A program made the translations under genes and the position numbers. The notes beneath the pieces were generated by a model. The model was not told the origin of the DNA, searched no databases, and worked only from the letters and a program-made list of their open reading frames with translations. From Bradyrhizobium sp. C9 (GTDB taxonomy: Bacteria > Pseudomonadota > Alphaproteobacteria > Rhizobiales > Xanthobacteraceae), in NCBI RefSeq assembly GCF_002532045.1, contig NZ_NWTG01000014.1, forward strand, positions 1-64,000: DNA of 64,000 nucleotides, given 5' to 3'. Shown piece by piece: positions 1 through 9,100 of the stretch (position 1 is its first letter; each line of letters opens with the position of its first letter).

Positions 1-54
1 CCCATCAGCCGCCTCGGCCTTCCGATGGACGACCTCCTGAGATTCCACAGCTAA
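1..54 (+). CDS. 3' end of an unidentified gene entering from the left edge
   Basis: Frame 1 is open from the first base and ends at TAA (52-54), giving 17 residues that finish LLRFHS. Fifteen of 17 codons end in G or C, as in the neighbours, so this looks like a real C-terminus. The stop lies inside the half-repeat at 49-65. Too short to assign a family. Confidence 0.4.
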   Translation, partial: PISRLGLPMDDLLRFHS

Positions 55-65
55 CCCACCCTACG
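49..65. repeat. Half copy of the GTAGGGTGGGTTAGC repeat
   Basis: The sequence GCTAACCCACCCTACG matches the right arm of the complete palindromic element at 25433-25517. Only one arm is present. Its TAA also serves as the stop codon of the gene entering from the left. The rest of 55-217 holds nothing recognisable except an AT-rich stretch at about 180-207. Confidence 0.7.
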
Positions 66-217
66 ATTGCACGATTCGTCCGCCTTCAGGGTCGCGCCAT
101 TCACGACGCGCGAACGTGCCTGACAGGTTCCATTGCATGACGACTGACAGATAATTCACTTGCCTCGCGTCCGCCCGCCCAATAATATTATGATCGTCAT
201 TTTATAGAGGCAGCACG

Positions 218-1543
218 ATGAGCCTGGACGATCATCCCACGGTCAGGGCGGTACGCGCGCGCAGCAGCCAGCACGTTCGCGACGTCCAGGTCTCTTCCGA
301 ACTCATCAAGCGGATTGCACGCGAGTGCGGCGCCGATGACGTCGGCATCATCGAGTTCGACCGTGCCGCCATCGCGCCGCAGCGCGACTTCATCCGCAAG
401 GTCTATGGCCGGACGCGTTCCCTGCTCGCGATCGTGTGCCACATGAATCGCGAGCCGGTGCGCTCTCCGTCACGCTCGGTCGCCAACGAGGAATTCCACG
501 GCACCTACGACCATGTCAACGAAACCGCGCGCGCCATCGTTCGCGCACTCGACGAGCACGGCATCCCGGCCTGCAACTCGGTCGCCGCCTTCCCGATGGA
601 GATGGACCTGCCGCGGATCATGATGGTGCAGCACAAGCCGATCGCGGTGGAAGCTGGGCTCGGGCGGATGGGAATCCATCGCAGCGTCATCCATCCGAAA
701 TTCGGCAGCTTCGTGCTGCTCGGCACCGTCCTGCTCGGATCCGAGGTGGACGCCTATGACCAGCCGATCGACTACAATCCCTGCCTGGAGTGCAAGCTGT
801 GCGTCGCCGCCTGCCCGGTCGGCGCCATCAAGCCGGACGGCGGCTTCGATTTCCTGTCCTGCCACACCCACAATTATCACGACTTCCTCGGCAACTTCAC
901 GCAGTGGGTGGAGAAGGTCGCGGATTCCAAGGACGCCAGGGATTATCGCGCCCGCGTCCCCCGCACCGAGACGCTGAACATCTGGCAATCGCTGTCGTTC
1001 AAGCCGGGCTACAAGGCGGCCTATTGCATCTCGGCCTGTCCGGCCGGCGAAGACGTGATCGGCCCCTTCCTGCACGATCGCGACGCGCATTTCACCGAGG
1101 TGGTGCAGCCGCTGATCGACAAGGACGAGTTCGTCTATGTGATCCCGGATACTGACGCCGAGGACACGGTGACGCGGCGCTTTCCGCACAAGAAAGTCCA
1201 GCACGTCACGTCCGGCCGCCATACCGGCAGCATCCAGTCCTACATCTTCTCGCTCTCGCTCGGATTTCAGCGCGGCCGGGCGCGGGGTCTCGATTTCGTG
1301 ACGCATCTGCGCTTCACCGGGGCAAGCGCGCTGGACATGACGGTCGTGATCAAGGGCAAGGATCTGCAAGTGGTGCCGGGGCGTCATGTCGGCGATGCGG
1401 CCTTGACCATCACCGCCGACACCCAGGCATGGCTGCGCATCCAGAACCGCGACCTCGACCTGGCCGACGCGGTCGCCTCGGGGCTGGTGAGTTCCAGCGA
1501 CGAGACTCTGTTCGCGGCCTACATGCGGTGCTTCCCGCTCTGA
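218..1543 (+). CDS. 4Fe-4S protein, epoxyqueuosine reductase/reductive dehalogenase-like, with SCP2-like C-terminus
   Basis: A 441-residue cytoplasmic-looking protein with no signal peptide or membrane segment. The N-terminal two thirds resemble the QueG/reductive dehalogenase core. A ferredoxin-type motif has C189, C192, C195 and C199, and C215, C270 and C274 are candidates for a second cluster. The last 90 residues or so (about 350-440, including MTVVIKGKDLQV) resemble an SCP2 sterol-carrier fold. ATG at 218 follows a purine-rich AGAGG about 9 bases upstream. No cobalamin or dehalogenase partner genes adjoin it. The family call is reasonable; the substrate is unknown, and I do not claim queuosine synthesis. 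Confidence 0.75.
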   Translation: MSLDDHPTVRAVRARSSQHVRDVQVSSELIKRIARECGADDVGIIEFDRAAIAPQRDFIRKVYGRTRSLLAIVCHMNREPVRSPSRSVANEEFHGTYDHVNETARAIVRALDEHGIPACNSVAAFPMEMDLPRIMMVQHKPIAVEAGLGRMGIHRSVIHPKFGSFVLLGTVLLGSEVDAYDQPIDYNPCLECKLCVAACPVGAIKPDGGFDFLSCHTHNYHDFLGNFTQWVEKVADSKDARDYRARVPRTETLNIWQSLSFKPGYKAAYCISACPAGEDVIGPFLHDRDAHFTEVVQPLIDKDEFVYVIPDTDAEDTVTRRFPHKKVQHVTSGRHTGSIQSYIFSLSLGFQRGRARGLDFVTHLRFTGASALDMTVVIKGKDLQVVPGRHVGDAALTITADTQAWLRIQNRDLDLADAVASGLVSSSDETLFAAYMRCFPL

Positions 1544-1544
1544 G

Positions 1545-1590
1545 CCGAATGCGTAGGGCAAACTACGCCTGCCAGCCCACCCTGCGCATC
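1545..1590. repeat. Degenerate copy of the GTAGGGTGGG repeat
   Basis: Just after the Fe-S gene stop, GCGTAGGGCAAACTACGCC and CAGCCCACCCTGCGC resemble decayed arms of the element at 25433-25517. It lies between two convergent genes. Confidence 0.4.
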
Positions 1591-1598
1591 TACTGGCG

Positions 1599-2483
1599 CT
1601 ACTGCGCGGGATAGACCAGCTGTTCGAGATCGGCAATCAACCCCGGCCCGGTCGGCTGCCATCCGAGCTTCCTGCGCGTCTGCTCGCTGGAGGCCGCCAT
1701 GTCGTATCCTGCGAACGTGCCGAGCCAGCCAAAGAAGGCCTGCGCCTCTTCCGGGGATATGGATTTCACCGGCAGCTTCAGGCGCCGACCGATCGTTTCG
1801 GCAATAACGCGCATCGGGACCCCTTCTTCCGCAACGGCGTGATACCTCGCGTTCGGCTCAGCCCTTTCGATGGCCAGCCGGTAGAGACGCGCCACGTCGA
1901 GAACATGCGCCGCCGGCCAGCGGTTCTGTCCGTCGCCGAGATAGGCGCACGCGCCCTTCTCGCGGTACACCGCGATCAAGGGGGTGATGAGGCCCTGCCT
2001 GACGGGATCGTGGACCTGGGGAAGCCGCATCGCCGCCGCGCGGACGCCATTCAGCGAGAGGGCCGTCTGTTCCGACACGCGGGGAAACGGGAAATCGGGC
2101 GATATGGTTTGGTCCTCAGTCGCGGTCTCGCCAGGCTTGGCCAATCCCGCCAAGCCCCCGGTTATGATCAGCGGCCTGTCTGATCCAGCCAGAACAGAAC
2201 CCAGGGCTTCGATGGCGCAGCGGTCGATCTCGCAGCTCTTCGCGAAATTGGACCAGTCGTGAACGAAGCCGAGGTGAATGACGGCATCCGAAGCGGTCGC
2301 CCCCTTGCGCAAGCCATCGAGATCCTCGAGCGAGCCGCGAAGAACCTCCGCACCGAGCGCAGAGATCGCGCTCGCGCCTTCGTCCGAACGGGCCATGCCA
2401 AGAACCTGATGTCCGGCGGCGATCAGATCCTTGACGACAGGAGCGCCGATAAATCCGGTCGCACCAGTGACAAACACACGCAT
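1599..2483 (-). CDS. NAD(P)-binding SDR / NAD-dependent epimerase-dehydratase family protein
   Basis: A 294-residue extended short-chain dehydrogenase. The N-terminal Rossmann motif TGATGFIG lies at about residues 7-14. Length and pattern fit the NAD-dependent epimerase/dehydratase clan that includes many stress-linked reductases. ATG at 2483 is chosen over the upstream TTG at 2513 because GGAGA sits 6-7 bases before it. It is divergent from the XRE gene, and that pairing suggests XRE control. The inverted repeat at 2491-2510 overlaps its ribosome-binding region. Substrate unknown. Confidence 0.8.
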   Translation of the reverse strand: MRVFVTGATGFIGAPVVKDLIAAGHQVLGMARSDEGASAISALGAEVLRGSLEDLDGLRKGATASDAVIHLGFVHDWSNFAKSCEIDRCAIEALGSVLAGSDRPLIITGGLAGLAKPGETATEDQTISPDFPFPRVSEQTALSLNGVRAAAMRLPQVHDPVRQGLITPLIAVYREKGACAYLGDGQNRWPAAHVLDVARLYRLAIERAEPNARYHAVAEEGVPMRVIAETIGRRLKLPVKSISPEEAQAFFGWLGTFAGYDMAASSEQTRRKLGWQPTGPGLIADLEQLVYPAQ

Positions 2484-2490
2484 CAGCAAG

Positions 2491-2510
2491 TCTCCAGGTT
2501 TCACTGGAGA
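2491..2510. promoter_or_regulatory. Inverted repeat TCTCCAG-N6-CTGGAGA, candidate operator
   Basis: Perfect 7-base arms, TCTCCAG (2491-2497) and CTGGAGA (2504-2510), separated by six bases. It covers the ribosome-binding region of the SDR gene, between the two divergent genes. A binding site for the XRE regulator is an inference; the same arms could also form an mRNA hairpin hiding the SDR Shine-Dalgarno. Confidence 0.5.
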
Positions 2511-2530
2511 CAAATCTGGCCCCGCGCGCT

Positions 2531-2577
2531 ATCCTGTTAAAGTAGTGACCTTATCATGGTATAATGGCTAACAGGAT
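2531..2577 (+). promoter_or_regulatory. Promoter of the XRE gene inside a 9-base inverted repeat
   Basis: ATCCTGTTA (2531-2539) and TAACAGGAT (2569-2577) form perfect 9-base arms. Between them, TTAAAG (2537-2542), 17 bases and TATAAT (2560-2565) resemble a sigma-70 promoter. The start point would fall near 2572, at the gene's own start, so the transcript may have little or no leader. Autoregulation is an inference. Confidence 0.5.
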
Positions 2578-3418
2578 GAGCGACCCGCTCGCGCATGAGA
2601 ACCTGCTCGGCGCCTACCTGAAGGACCGCCGCAGCAAGCTCGATCCGGCGACGTTCGGCTTTCCGCCGGAGCGGCGGCGCACGCCGGGGCTTCGCCGCGA
2701 GGAAGTGGCGCAGCGCGCCAACATCTCGGCGACCTGGTACACCTGGCTCGAACAGGGCCGCGGCGGCGCACCGTCAGCCGATGTGCTCGATCGCATCGCA
2801 CGTGCGCTGATGCTGACCGACGTCGAGCGCGAGCACCTGTTCCTGCTCGGCCTCGGCCGCACGCCCGAGGTGCGCTACCAGAAGAACGAAGGCGTTTCGC
2901 CGCGGCTGCAGCACGTGCTCGACGCGTTGCTGCCGAGCCCCGCCGTGATCAGGACCGCGACCTGGGACATCGTCGCCTGGAACCGGGCGGCGACCGTGAT
3001 GCTGACGGACTACGGATCGCTGCCGCCGGGCGAACGCAACGTGCTGCGCTTCATGTTCCTCGATCCGCGCGTCCGCGCCGCGCAGCACGACTGGGCCAGC
3101 GTGGCACGCTTCGTCGTCGGCGCCTTCAGGGTGGACGCAATGCGCGCCGGTGCTGCCGCCGAGGTGCAACCCTTTGTCGATGAGCTCTGCCGGCTCAGCC
3201 CGGAGTTCGCGGCGCTGTGGCGCGACAACGACGTGCGCGCCCATGGCGAAGGCGTCAAGCAGCTCCGCCATCCGATCCTCGGACCGGTCAAGTTCGAATA
3301 TTCGGCGTTTGCCGTCGACGGCCGGTCCGACCTCAGCATGATCGTCTACAATCCTGTTGACCCGGAGGTGACGGAGAAGATCCGCGGGCTGATGGAGGCT
3401 GCGCCGAAAGTGCCCTAA
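2576..3418 (+). CDS. XRE-family helix-turn-helix regulator with MmyB-like C-terminal domain
   Basis: A 280-residue regulator. The N-terminal HTH (about residues 8-80) carries the family pattern RRRTPGLRREEVA followed by ATWYTWLEQGR. The rest matches the MmyB-like ligand-binding domain. The family typically represses a neighbouring oxidoreductase gene, which fits the divergent SDR. ATG 2576 is preferred because the -10 hexamer overlaps ATG 2564; the longer form would add MANR. Its stop overlaps the stop of the convergent permease gene (3415-3418). Confidence 0.85.
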   Translation: MSDPLAHENLLGAYLKDRRSKLDPATFGFPPERRRTPGLRREEVAQRANISATWYTWLEQGRGGAPSADVLDRIARALMLTDVEREHLFLLGLGRTPEVRYQKNEGVSPRLQHVLDALLPSPAVIRTATWDIVAWNRAATVMLTDYGSLPPGERNVLRFMFLDPRVRAAQHDWASVARFVVGAFRVDAMRAGAAAEVQPFVDELCRLSPEFAALWRDNDVRAHGEGVKQLRHPILGPVKFEYSAFAVDGRSDLSMIVYNPVDPEVTEKIRGLMEAAPKVP

Positions 3419-4200
3419 TCCCGCGCGGCCGCCGTCGGCCGCCACACCAAGAGCCGCTTCTCCACGACAGTCACCGCCATGTCGATCAGGATGACGAAGG
3501 CCGACAGCACGAACATGCCGGCGAACACGCCGGCGACGTCGAACACGCCTTCGGCCTGCTGGATCAGATAACCGAGGCCGGCGGCGGAGCCGAGATACTC
3601 GCCGACCACCGCGCCGACCACCGCAAAGCCGACCGAGGTGTGCAGCGAGGAGAACATCCACGACAGCGCCGAAGGCCAGTAGACGTGGCGCATCAGCTGC
3701 CGCTCGTTCATGCCGAGCATCCGGCCATTGTCGAGCACCGTGGTCGGCACTTCCTTGACGCCCTGGTAGACGTTGAAGAACACGATGAAGAATACCAGCG
3801 TGACGCCGAGCGCGACCTTGGACCAGACGCCGAGCCCGAACCACAGCGCGAAGATCGGCGCCAGCACCACGCGCGGCAGCGCGTTGACCATCTTGACATA
3901 GGGATCGAACACTGCGGCGACGCGCGGCTGCCGCGCGAACCAGAAGCCGACCAGAATGCCGCCGGCCGAACCGATCACGAAAGCGAGGATGGATTCCCAC
4001 AATGTGATCGCCAGATGCTTCCAGATCACCCCGGTGGAGAACCACTTTACAATTTGGCTGAAGACATCGACCGGGTTGGAGAAGAAGAACGGCGGCAGCA
4101 GCATCTTGCCGAACACAGGCACGGTGGAGAAGAACTGCCACAGTGCCAGCGTGACGACCGCGACCAGGACCTGCAGGGACAGCAACGTTACGCGCGACAT
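3415..4200 (-). CDS. ABC transporter permease, nitrate/sulfonate/taurine (SsuC/TauC) type
   Basis: A 261-residue inner-membrane protein with about six hydrophobic segments and the cytoplasmic EAA-type loop (NGRMLGMNERQLMRHVYWPSA) that contacts the ATPase. The start ATG overlaps the ATPase stop by one base (TGATG), indicating translational coupling. The family imports sulfonates, nitrate, cyanate, pyrimidine precursors or riboflavin. No substrate-binding protein gene lies alongside, so the substrate cannot be inferred. Confidence 0.85.
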   Translation of the reverse strand: MSRVTLLSLQVLVAVVTLALWQFFSTVPVFGKMLLPPFFFSNPVDVFSQIVKWFSTGVIWKHLAITLWESILAFVIGSAGGILVGFWFARQPRVAAVFDPYVKMVNALPRVVLAPIFALWFGLGVWSKVALGVTLVFFIVFFNVYQGVKEVPTTVLDNGRMLGMNERQLMRHVYWPSALSWMFSSLHTSVGFAVVGAVVGEYLGSAAGLGYLIQQAEGVFDVAGVFAGMFVLSAFVILIDMAVTVVEKRLLVWRPTAAARD

Positions 4201-5015
4201 CAGGCGGCTCCCGCCTGCGTCGACTGCACATAGCCCTTCATCACCTCGTCCTTCAGCACGCCCCAGATCTCGCGGTGCAGGGCGTGGAAATCCTTCTCCA
4301 TCCGTATTTCCGCGATATCGCGTGGGCGCGGCAGCGTGATACGCCAGTCGCCGATGATACGTGCGGAAGGACCGGCCGACATGATCACAACGCGGTCGGC
4401 GAGCGCGATCGCCTCCTCGAGATCGTGGGTGACGAACAGCACCGCCTTGCGGTCGGCGGTCCACAATTCCAGCAGCAGATTGCCCATGATCTGCCGGGTC
4501 TGGGCGTCGAGCGGGCCGAACGGCTCGTCCATCAGCAGGATCTTCGGATCGCGGATCAGGACCTGCGCCAGCGCGACCCGCTTGCGCTGGCCGCCCGACA
4601 GCATGTGCGGATAGCGGCCCGCGAAGGCGCCGAGCCCGACCGAGGTCAGCCATTGCTGCGCGCGCGCCAGCGCGTCAGTGCGCGGCGTGCCCCGGATCTC
4701 GAGCCCGATCGCGACATTGTCGATCGCGGTCTTCCACGGGAACAGCGCGTCGGCCTGAAACAGATAGCCGGCATCGCGGTTGAGGCCGCTGAGCGGCTTG
4801 TCGAAGATCCGCGCCGACCCGGCCGCGGGTTTCAACAGCCCCGCGGCGACGTTGAGCAGCGTCGACTTTCCGCATCCGGTCGGGCCGACAATGGCGACGA
4901 ACTCGCCATGATCAACCGCAAGATTGGCCTGCTCGACCGCGGTATAGACGCGTCCATCCGCCAACCGAAACGCCACCGTCGCACCGTCAAGCGCGACCGC
5001 CGTCGGCTCCGTCAT
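4200..5015 (-). CDS. ABC transporter ATP-binding protein, nitrate/sulfonate/taurine (SsuB/TauB) type
   Basis: A 271-residue ATPase partnering the downstream permease. Walker A is GPTGCGKST, the signature is LSGGQRKR, and Walker B is ILLMDEP followed by the H-loop of VTHDLEEA. ATG 5015 lies about ten bases after GGGAGG; an upstream ATG at 5045 has no better site. This is the first gene of a two-gene operon. The region upstream of it holds only the divergent panE-like gene, so the usual periplasmic binding protein must be encoded elsewhere. Confidence 0.85.
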   Translation of the reverse strand: MTEPTAVALDGATVAFRLADGRVYTAVEQANLAVDHGEFVAIVGPTGCGKSTLLNVAAGLLKPAAGSARIFDKPLSGLNRDAGYLFQADALFPWKTAIDNVAIGLEIRGTPRTDALARAQQWLTSVGLGAFAGRYPHMLSGGQRKRVALAQVLIRDPKILLMDEPFGPLDAQTRQIMGNLLLELWTADRKAVLFVTHDLEEAIALADRVVIMSAGPSARIIGDWRITLPRPRDIAEIRMEKDFHALHREIWGVLKDEVMKGYVQSTQAGAA

Positions 5016-5227
5016 CGCCACGCATTCCTCCCGAACATCAGGCAAAAGGCTTAGCGGTTCGCTCGGGCAAGTTCAACGCAGGAAGAAGACGCAGGCCGCG
5101 GTCACGCAGTTTTCAGACAAGCCGGATTGCGCACGGCGCAACCGTGTTAAGCGCTGCGTAACCGGGGTTGCGCAGCGCACCGACTTCGTCGAGGCTGCGG
5201 GCCAAAGCGTTGAACAAGGAGACAATC

Positions 5228-6151
5228 ATGCGGATCGCAGTGGTGGGCGCTGGAGGCGTCGGGGGCGGTTTTGGTGCGGCGCTGGCGCACGCCGGCGCCG
5301 ACGTCACCTTTATCGCGCGCGGCGCGCACCTCGCCGCCATGCGCAGCGAAGGCCTGAAGGTTCAGGGCGGCCGCGGCGAGACCCACCTGGTCCCGACCCA
5401 GGGGACCGACGACCCCGCGAGCGTCGGCCCGGTCGATATCGTGCTGTTCTGCGTCAAGCTGTGGGATGTCGAGAGCGCCGGCGAGCACATCAAGCCGATG
5501 GTCGGTCCCGACACCGCCGTGATCCCGCTGCAGAACGGCATCGACGCCCCCGACCGGCTGATCCCGATCCTCGGGCGCAACGCCGTGATGGGCGGCGTGG
5601 CGCAGATCTCCGCCTCGATCATCAAGCCCGGCGTGATCAACCAGGTCGGCACCTTCATGCGGATGATCTTCGGCGAGCTCGACGGCCGCATCACGCCGCG
5701 CGGCAAGGCGCTGCTCGAGCTTTGCCTGAAGGCCGGCTTCGATGCCACGCTGAGCGAGCAGATCAACACCGAGCTGTGGATGAAGTTCGTTGGCCTCGCC
5801 ACCAATGCCGGCATGACCGCGGTCACGCGCCAGCCGATCGGCCGGCTGCGCGACGATCCCGACCTGCGCCCGTACTTCGTCTCGGCCTGCGAGGAGATCA
5901 TCGCCATCGCCCACGCCAGCGGCATCAAGCTGCCGCCAGACCCCCTTGCGAAGGTGCTCGACTTCATCGGGCACGCGCCGCCGGCAATGAAGGCCTCGAT
6001 GGCGCTCGATCTGGAGCGCGGCAACCGGCTCGAACTGCCATGGCTGAGCGGCAAGGTGGTCGAGCTCGGCCGGAAGCTCGGCGTGCCGACCCCGACGCAC
6101 GACTTCCTCTATGCCGTGCTGAAACCCTATGCGATGGGCACGCCGTCGTAG
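5228..6151 (+). CDS. panE: 2-dehydropantoate 2-reductase family protein (PanE/ApbA)
   Basis: A 307-residue NADPH-dependent reductase. The family reduces ketopantoate to pantoate in pantothenate synthesis. The N-terminal GAGGVGGGFG is the dinucleotide-binding loop, and the C-terminal half contains WMKFVGLATNAGMTAVTR, where the conserved Lys and Asn lie. AAGGAG precedes ATG 5228 by about seven bases. Rhizobia carry several paralogues, some acting on other 2-oxo acids, so the symbol is tentative. No panB or panC is nearby. Confidence 0.8.
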   Translation: MRIAVVGAGGVGGGFGAALAHAGADVTFIARGAHLAAMRSEGLKVQGGRGETHLVPTQGTDDPASVGPVDIVLFCVKLWDVESAGEHIKPMVGPDTAVIPLQNGIDAPDRLIPILGRNAVMGGVAQISASIIKPGVINQVGTFMRMIFGELDGRITPRGKALLELCLKAGFDATLSEQINTELWMKFVGLATNAGMTAVTRQPIGRLRDDPDLRPYFVSACEEIIAIAHASGIKLPPDPLAKVLDFIGHAPPAMKASMALDLERGNRLELPWLSGKVVELGRKLGVPTPTHDFLYAVLKPYAMGTPS

Positions 6152-6184
6152 GCAGCCAGCCGCGCGCCGGAGCAGCGACCCCGC

Positions 6185-9100
6185 TCAGGCATGTTGCGGC
6201 GGGGCAAGCGTTGCGACCTGATCGGGATGCACCGTGATGGCCGTGCCGCCATGTCCATCGCTCGCGGCGACGAAGGTGGAAGCCATGTAGTTTCCGAGCA
6301 AGGCGATGCTGGCGGCGTGGACGCCGTCCGAGACGGAGAGCGATCCGCCCGCGGTGTTGCCGGCAAAGCCCACGGTTTGCCCGGCCACAAAATCGATATT
6401 GGCGAAATCGATCGCGTCGGCTCCCGTCATGCCGGCGACGGTACCGGAGAAGCCCGTGGGGTCATCGAGCTTCAATGTCCCGGAGCTTGATGCAAAGGAG
6501 ATTTGCGCCGAGCTCGCCGACGCAAGCTCGAGGGTCTGTCCGGCTGGAATGATCGAGGGATCGCTGATCGTGAAGGCACTGGACCAGGCGCCCCAGACGG
6601 TTCCGTCATTGGCCTTGATCCAGAGCGTGTCGGTGCCCGATCCGACGTGGTACGCGAGTTGGGAGAGCTGCGAGGCAGCGACGACGTTGTCCTGATTTGC
6701 TCCGAGCGCAACGCCGTTGAGCGTGAAGTAGCCGTTGCCGCCTCCGCTATTCCAGACATCATACGATGTCGCGGAACTGCCGAATGGATCCGAATAGCTG
6801 AAGAGCGAGGACACCGAAAACGTCTGGCCTTGAACGGACAGCGTGTTTGAACTGATCGGAGTCAGCACCGGACCCGTGTCCACCGGCGCGGTCACGGTGA
6901 AGGCACTTGACCATGCTCCCCAGACGGTGCCGTCGTTCGTGCGGACCCACAGCGTGTCCGCGCCCGAACCGGATTGATAGCTCAGCGACGCCAGCTGGGC
7001 CGCCGTGACGTAGTTGTCCACGTTGGGCCCAAGCGCCACCCCGCTGAAGACAAAATGCCCGCCACCTGTGCCCGTGTCCCAGACGTCATATTGTGTCGCA
7101 GCGCTGCCAAACGGATCGCTGTAGGTGAACAGCGAGGAGGCCGCATAGCTCTGCCCGTGACCAGCAACGATGCTCGACACCGTCTCGACGGGTCCGCTGT
7201 CGAGGGGAGCATTGACGGTGAAGGCGCTCGACCACGCCCCCCACACCGTGCCGTCATTGGCGCGGATCCAGAGCGTGTCGGTGCCCGAACCGGATTGATA
7301 GGTCAATGACGACAGCTGGGCCGCCGTGATGTAATTGTCCTGATTGGCCGACAGCGCCCACCCGTTCAGAACGAAGTGCCCGCCGCCTGTGCCGGTATCC
7401 CAGACGTCATATTGGGTCGCAGCGCTGCCAAACGGATCGCTGTAGGTGAACAGCGACGAAGCCGCATAGCTCTGACCGTGTGCCGCAACGATGCTCGACA
7501 CCGCCTCAACAGGCCCGCTGTCGACCGGCGCATTGACGGTGAAGGCGTTCGACCACGCGCCCCACACCGTGCCGTCATTGGCACGGATCCAAAGCTTGTC
7601 GATGCCGGAGCCCGATTGATAGGTCAGTGACGCCAGCTGGGCGGCCGTGATGTAATTGTCCTGATTGGCCGGCAGTGCCGCGCCGTTCAGAACGAAGCTC
7701 CCGCCGGCAGTACCGCTATCCCAGACGTCATACTGCGTTGCAGGACTGTTGAACGGATCGCTGTAGGTGAACAAGGACGAGGCCGCATAGCTCTGGCCAT
7801 GCGCCGCGACAATGTTCGACACCGCCTCGACGGGACCGCTGTCGACCGGCGCACTGACGGTGAAGGGGCTCGACCAAGCGCCCCACACTGTGCCGTCATT
7901 GGCGCGGATCCAGAGCGTGTCGACACCGGAACCGGATTGATAGCTCAACGAGGTCAGCTGGGCGGACGTGATGTAGTTGTCCTGGTTGGCGGCAAGCGCC
8001 ACCCCGTTCAGAACGAAATGTCCGCCACCAGTTCCCTTGTCCCAGACGTCATATTGCGTTGCGGGACTGCTGAACGGATCGCTGTAGGTGAACAAGGACG
8101 AGGCCGCATAGCTCTGGCCATGCGCCGCGACAATGTTCGACACCGCCTCGACGGGACCGCTGTCGACCGGCGCGGTGACGGTGAAGGCGCTCGACCACTG
8201 CCCCCACACCGTGCTGTCGTTGGCGCGGATCCACAGCGTGTCCGCGCCGGAGCCGGATTGATAGCTCAACGACGACAGCTGCGCGGCCGTGATGTAATTG
8301 TCCTGATTGGCGGCAAGCGCCACCCCGTTCAGGACGAAGTGGCCGCCACCGGCGCCGCTGTCCCAGACATCGTATTCGGTGGCTGCGAGACCGAACGGAT
8401 CGTAATAGGTGAACAGCGAGGACGCGGCAAAGCTCTGGCCGTGCGTTGCCGTCACGTTTGCGACCGTCACCGCGGGCCCTTCCGGGGTTGCCGTGAATTC
8501 GCTCCAGGCACTCCAGGAGACGCCGTTGAACGCCTCCACCCACAGCTGGTCGCTCGCGGGACCGAACTGGTAGGCAATGCTGGACCATTGTGAAGCAGCG
8601 ACGTCGATCTCGGCCCCGTTCGCCTGCGCCACCCCGCCCACGGTGAAGTGCCCGTTACCCGTGGAGTTCCAAAGCGCATATTCGACAATGGGCAGAGGAC
8701 TGCCCGTCGTATAGAACATGGACGACGCTGCGACCGAGGTTTGCACGCGGCCGGTTATGTTTGATGCGACCACCGTGGGCGCGACGTCAACGGCGCCGGA
8801 ATTGTCGATGACGAAGTCGCCGTCCTCGCTGGCGATCTGGGTCAGCGAGACCTCAAACTGCACATCCCAGTTCTGGCCGGGATAGCTGTTTCCCCATGGA
8901 TTGCGAACGATGAAATTGCCCGTCGCGCTGTCATAGCCGACGACCCCGAAAGCATGGTCCGGGACCAGCTGGATATTTCCCGCACTGTCATACGTATACG
9001 GAGACGTTGAGGGAATCTCGAGGATGACGTCGTCGTGGCTGGAGAGTGCTGCGATATAGACGGACTTGCTGCTGTACCAATTGGACGCGCTGCTCAGATA

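Noticed and set aside
6554..8785. Regular repeats considered as a CRISPR array
   Set aside because: The period is 321 bases, in frame, and the whole repeat encodes protein; there are no short repeats, spacers or cas genes.
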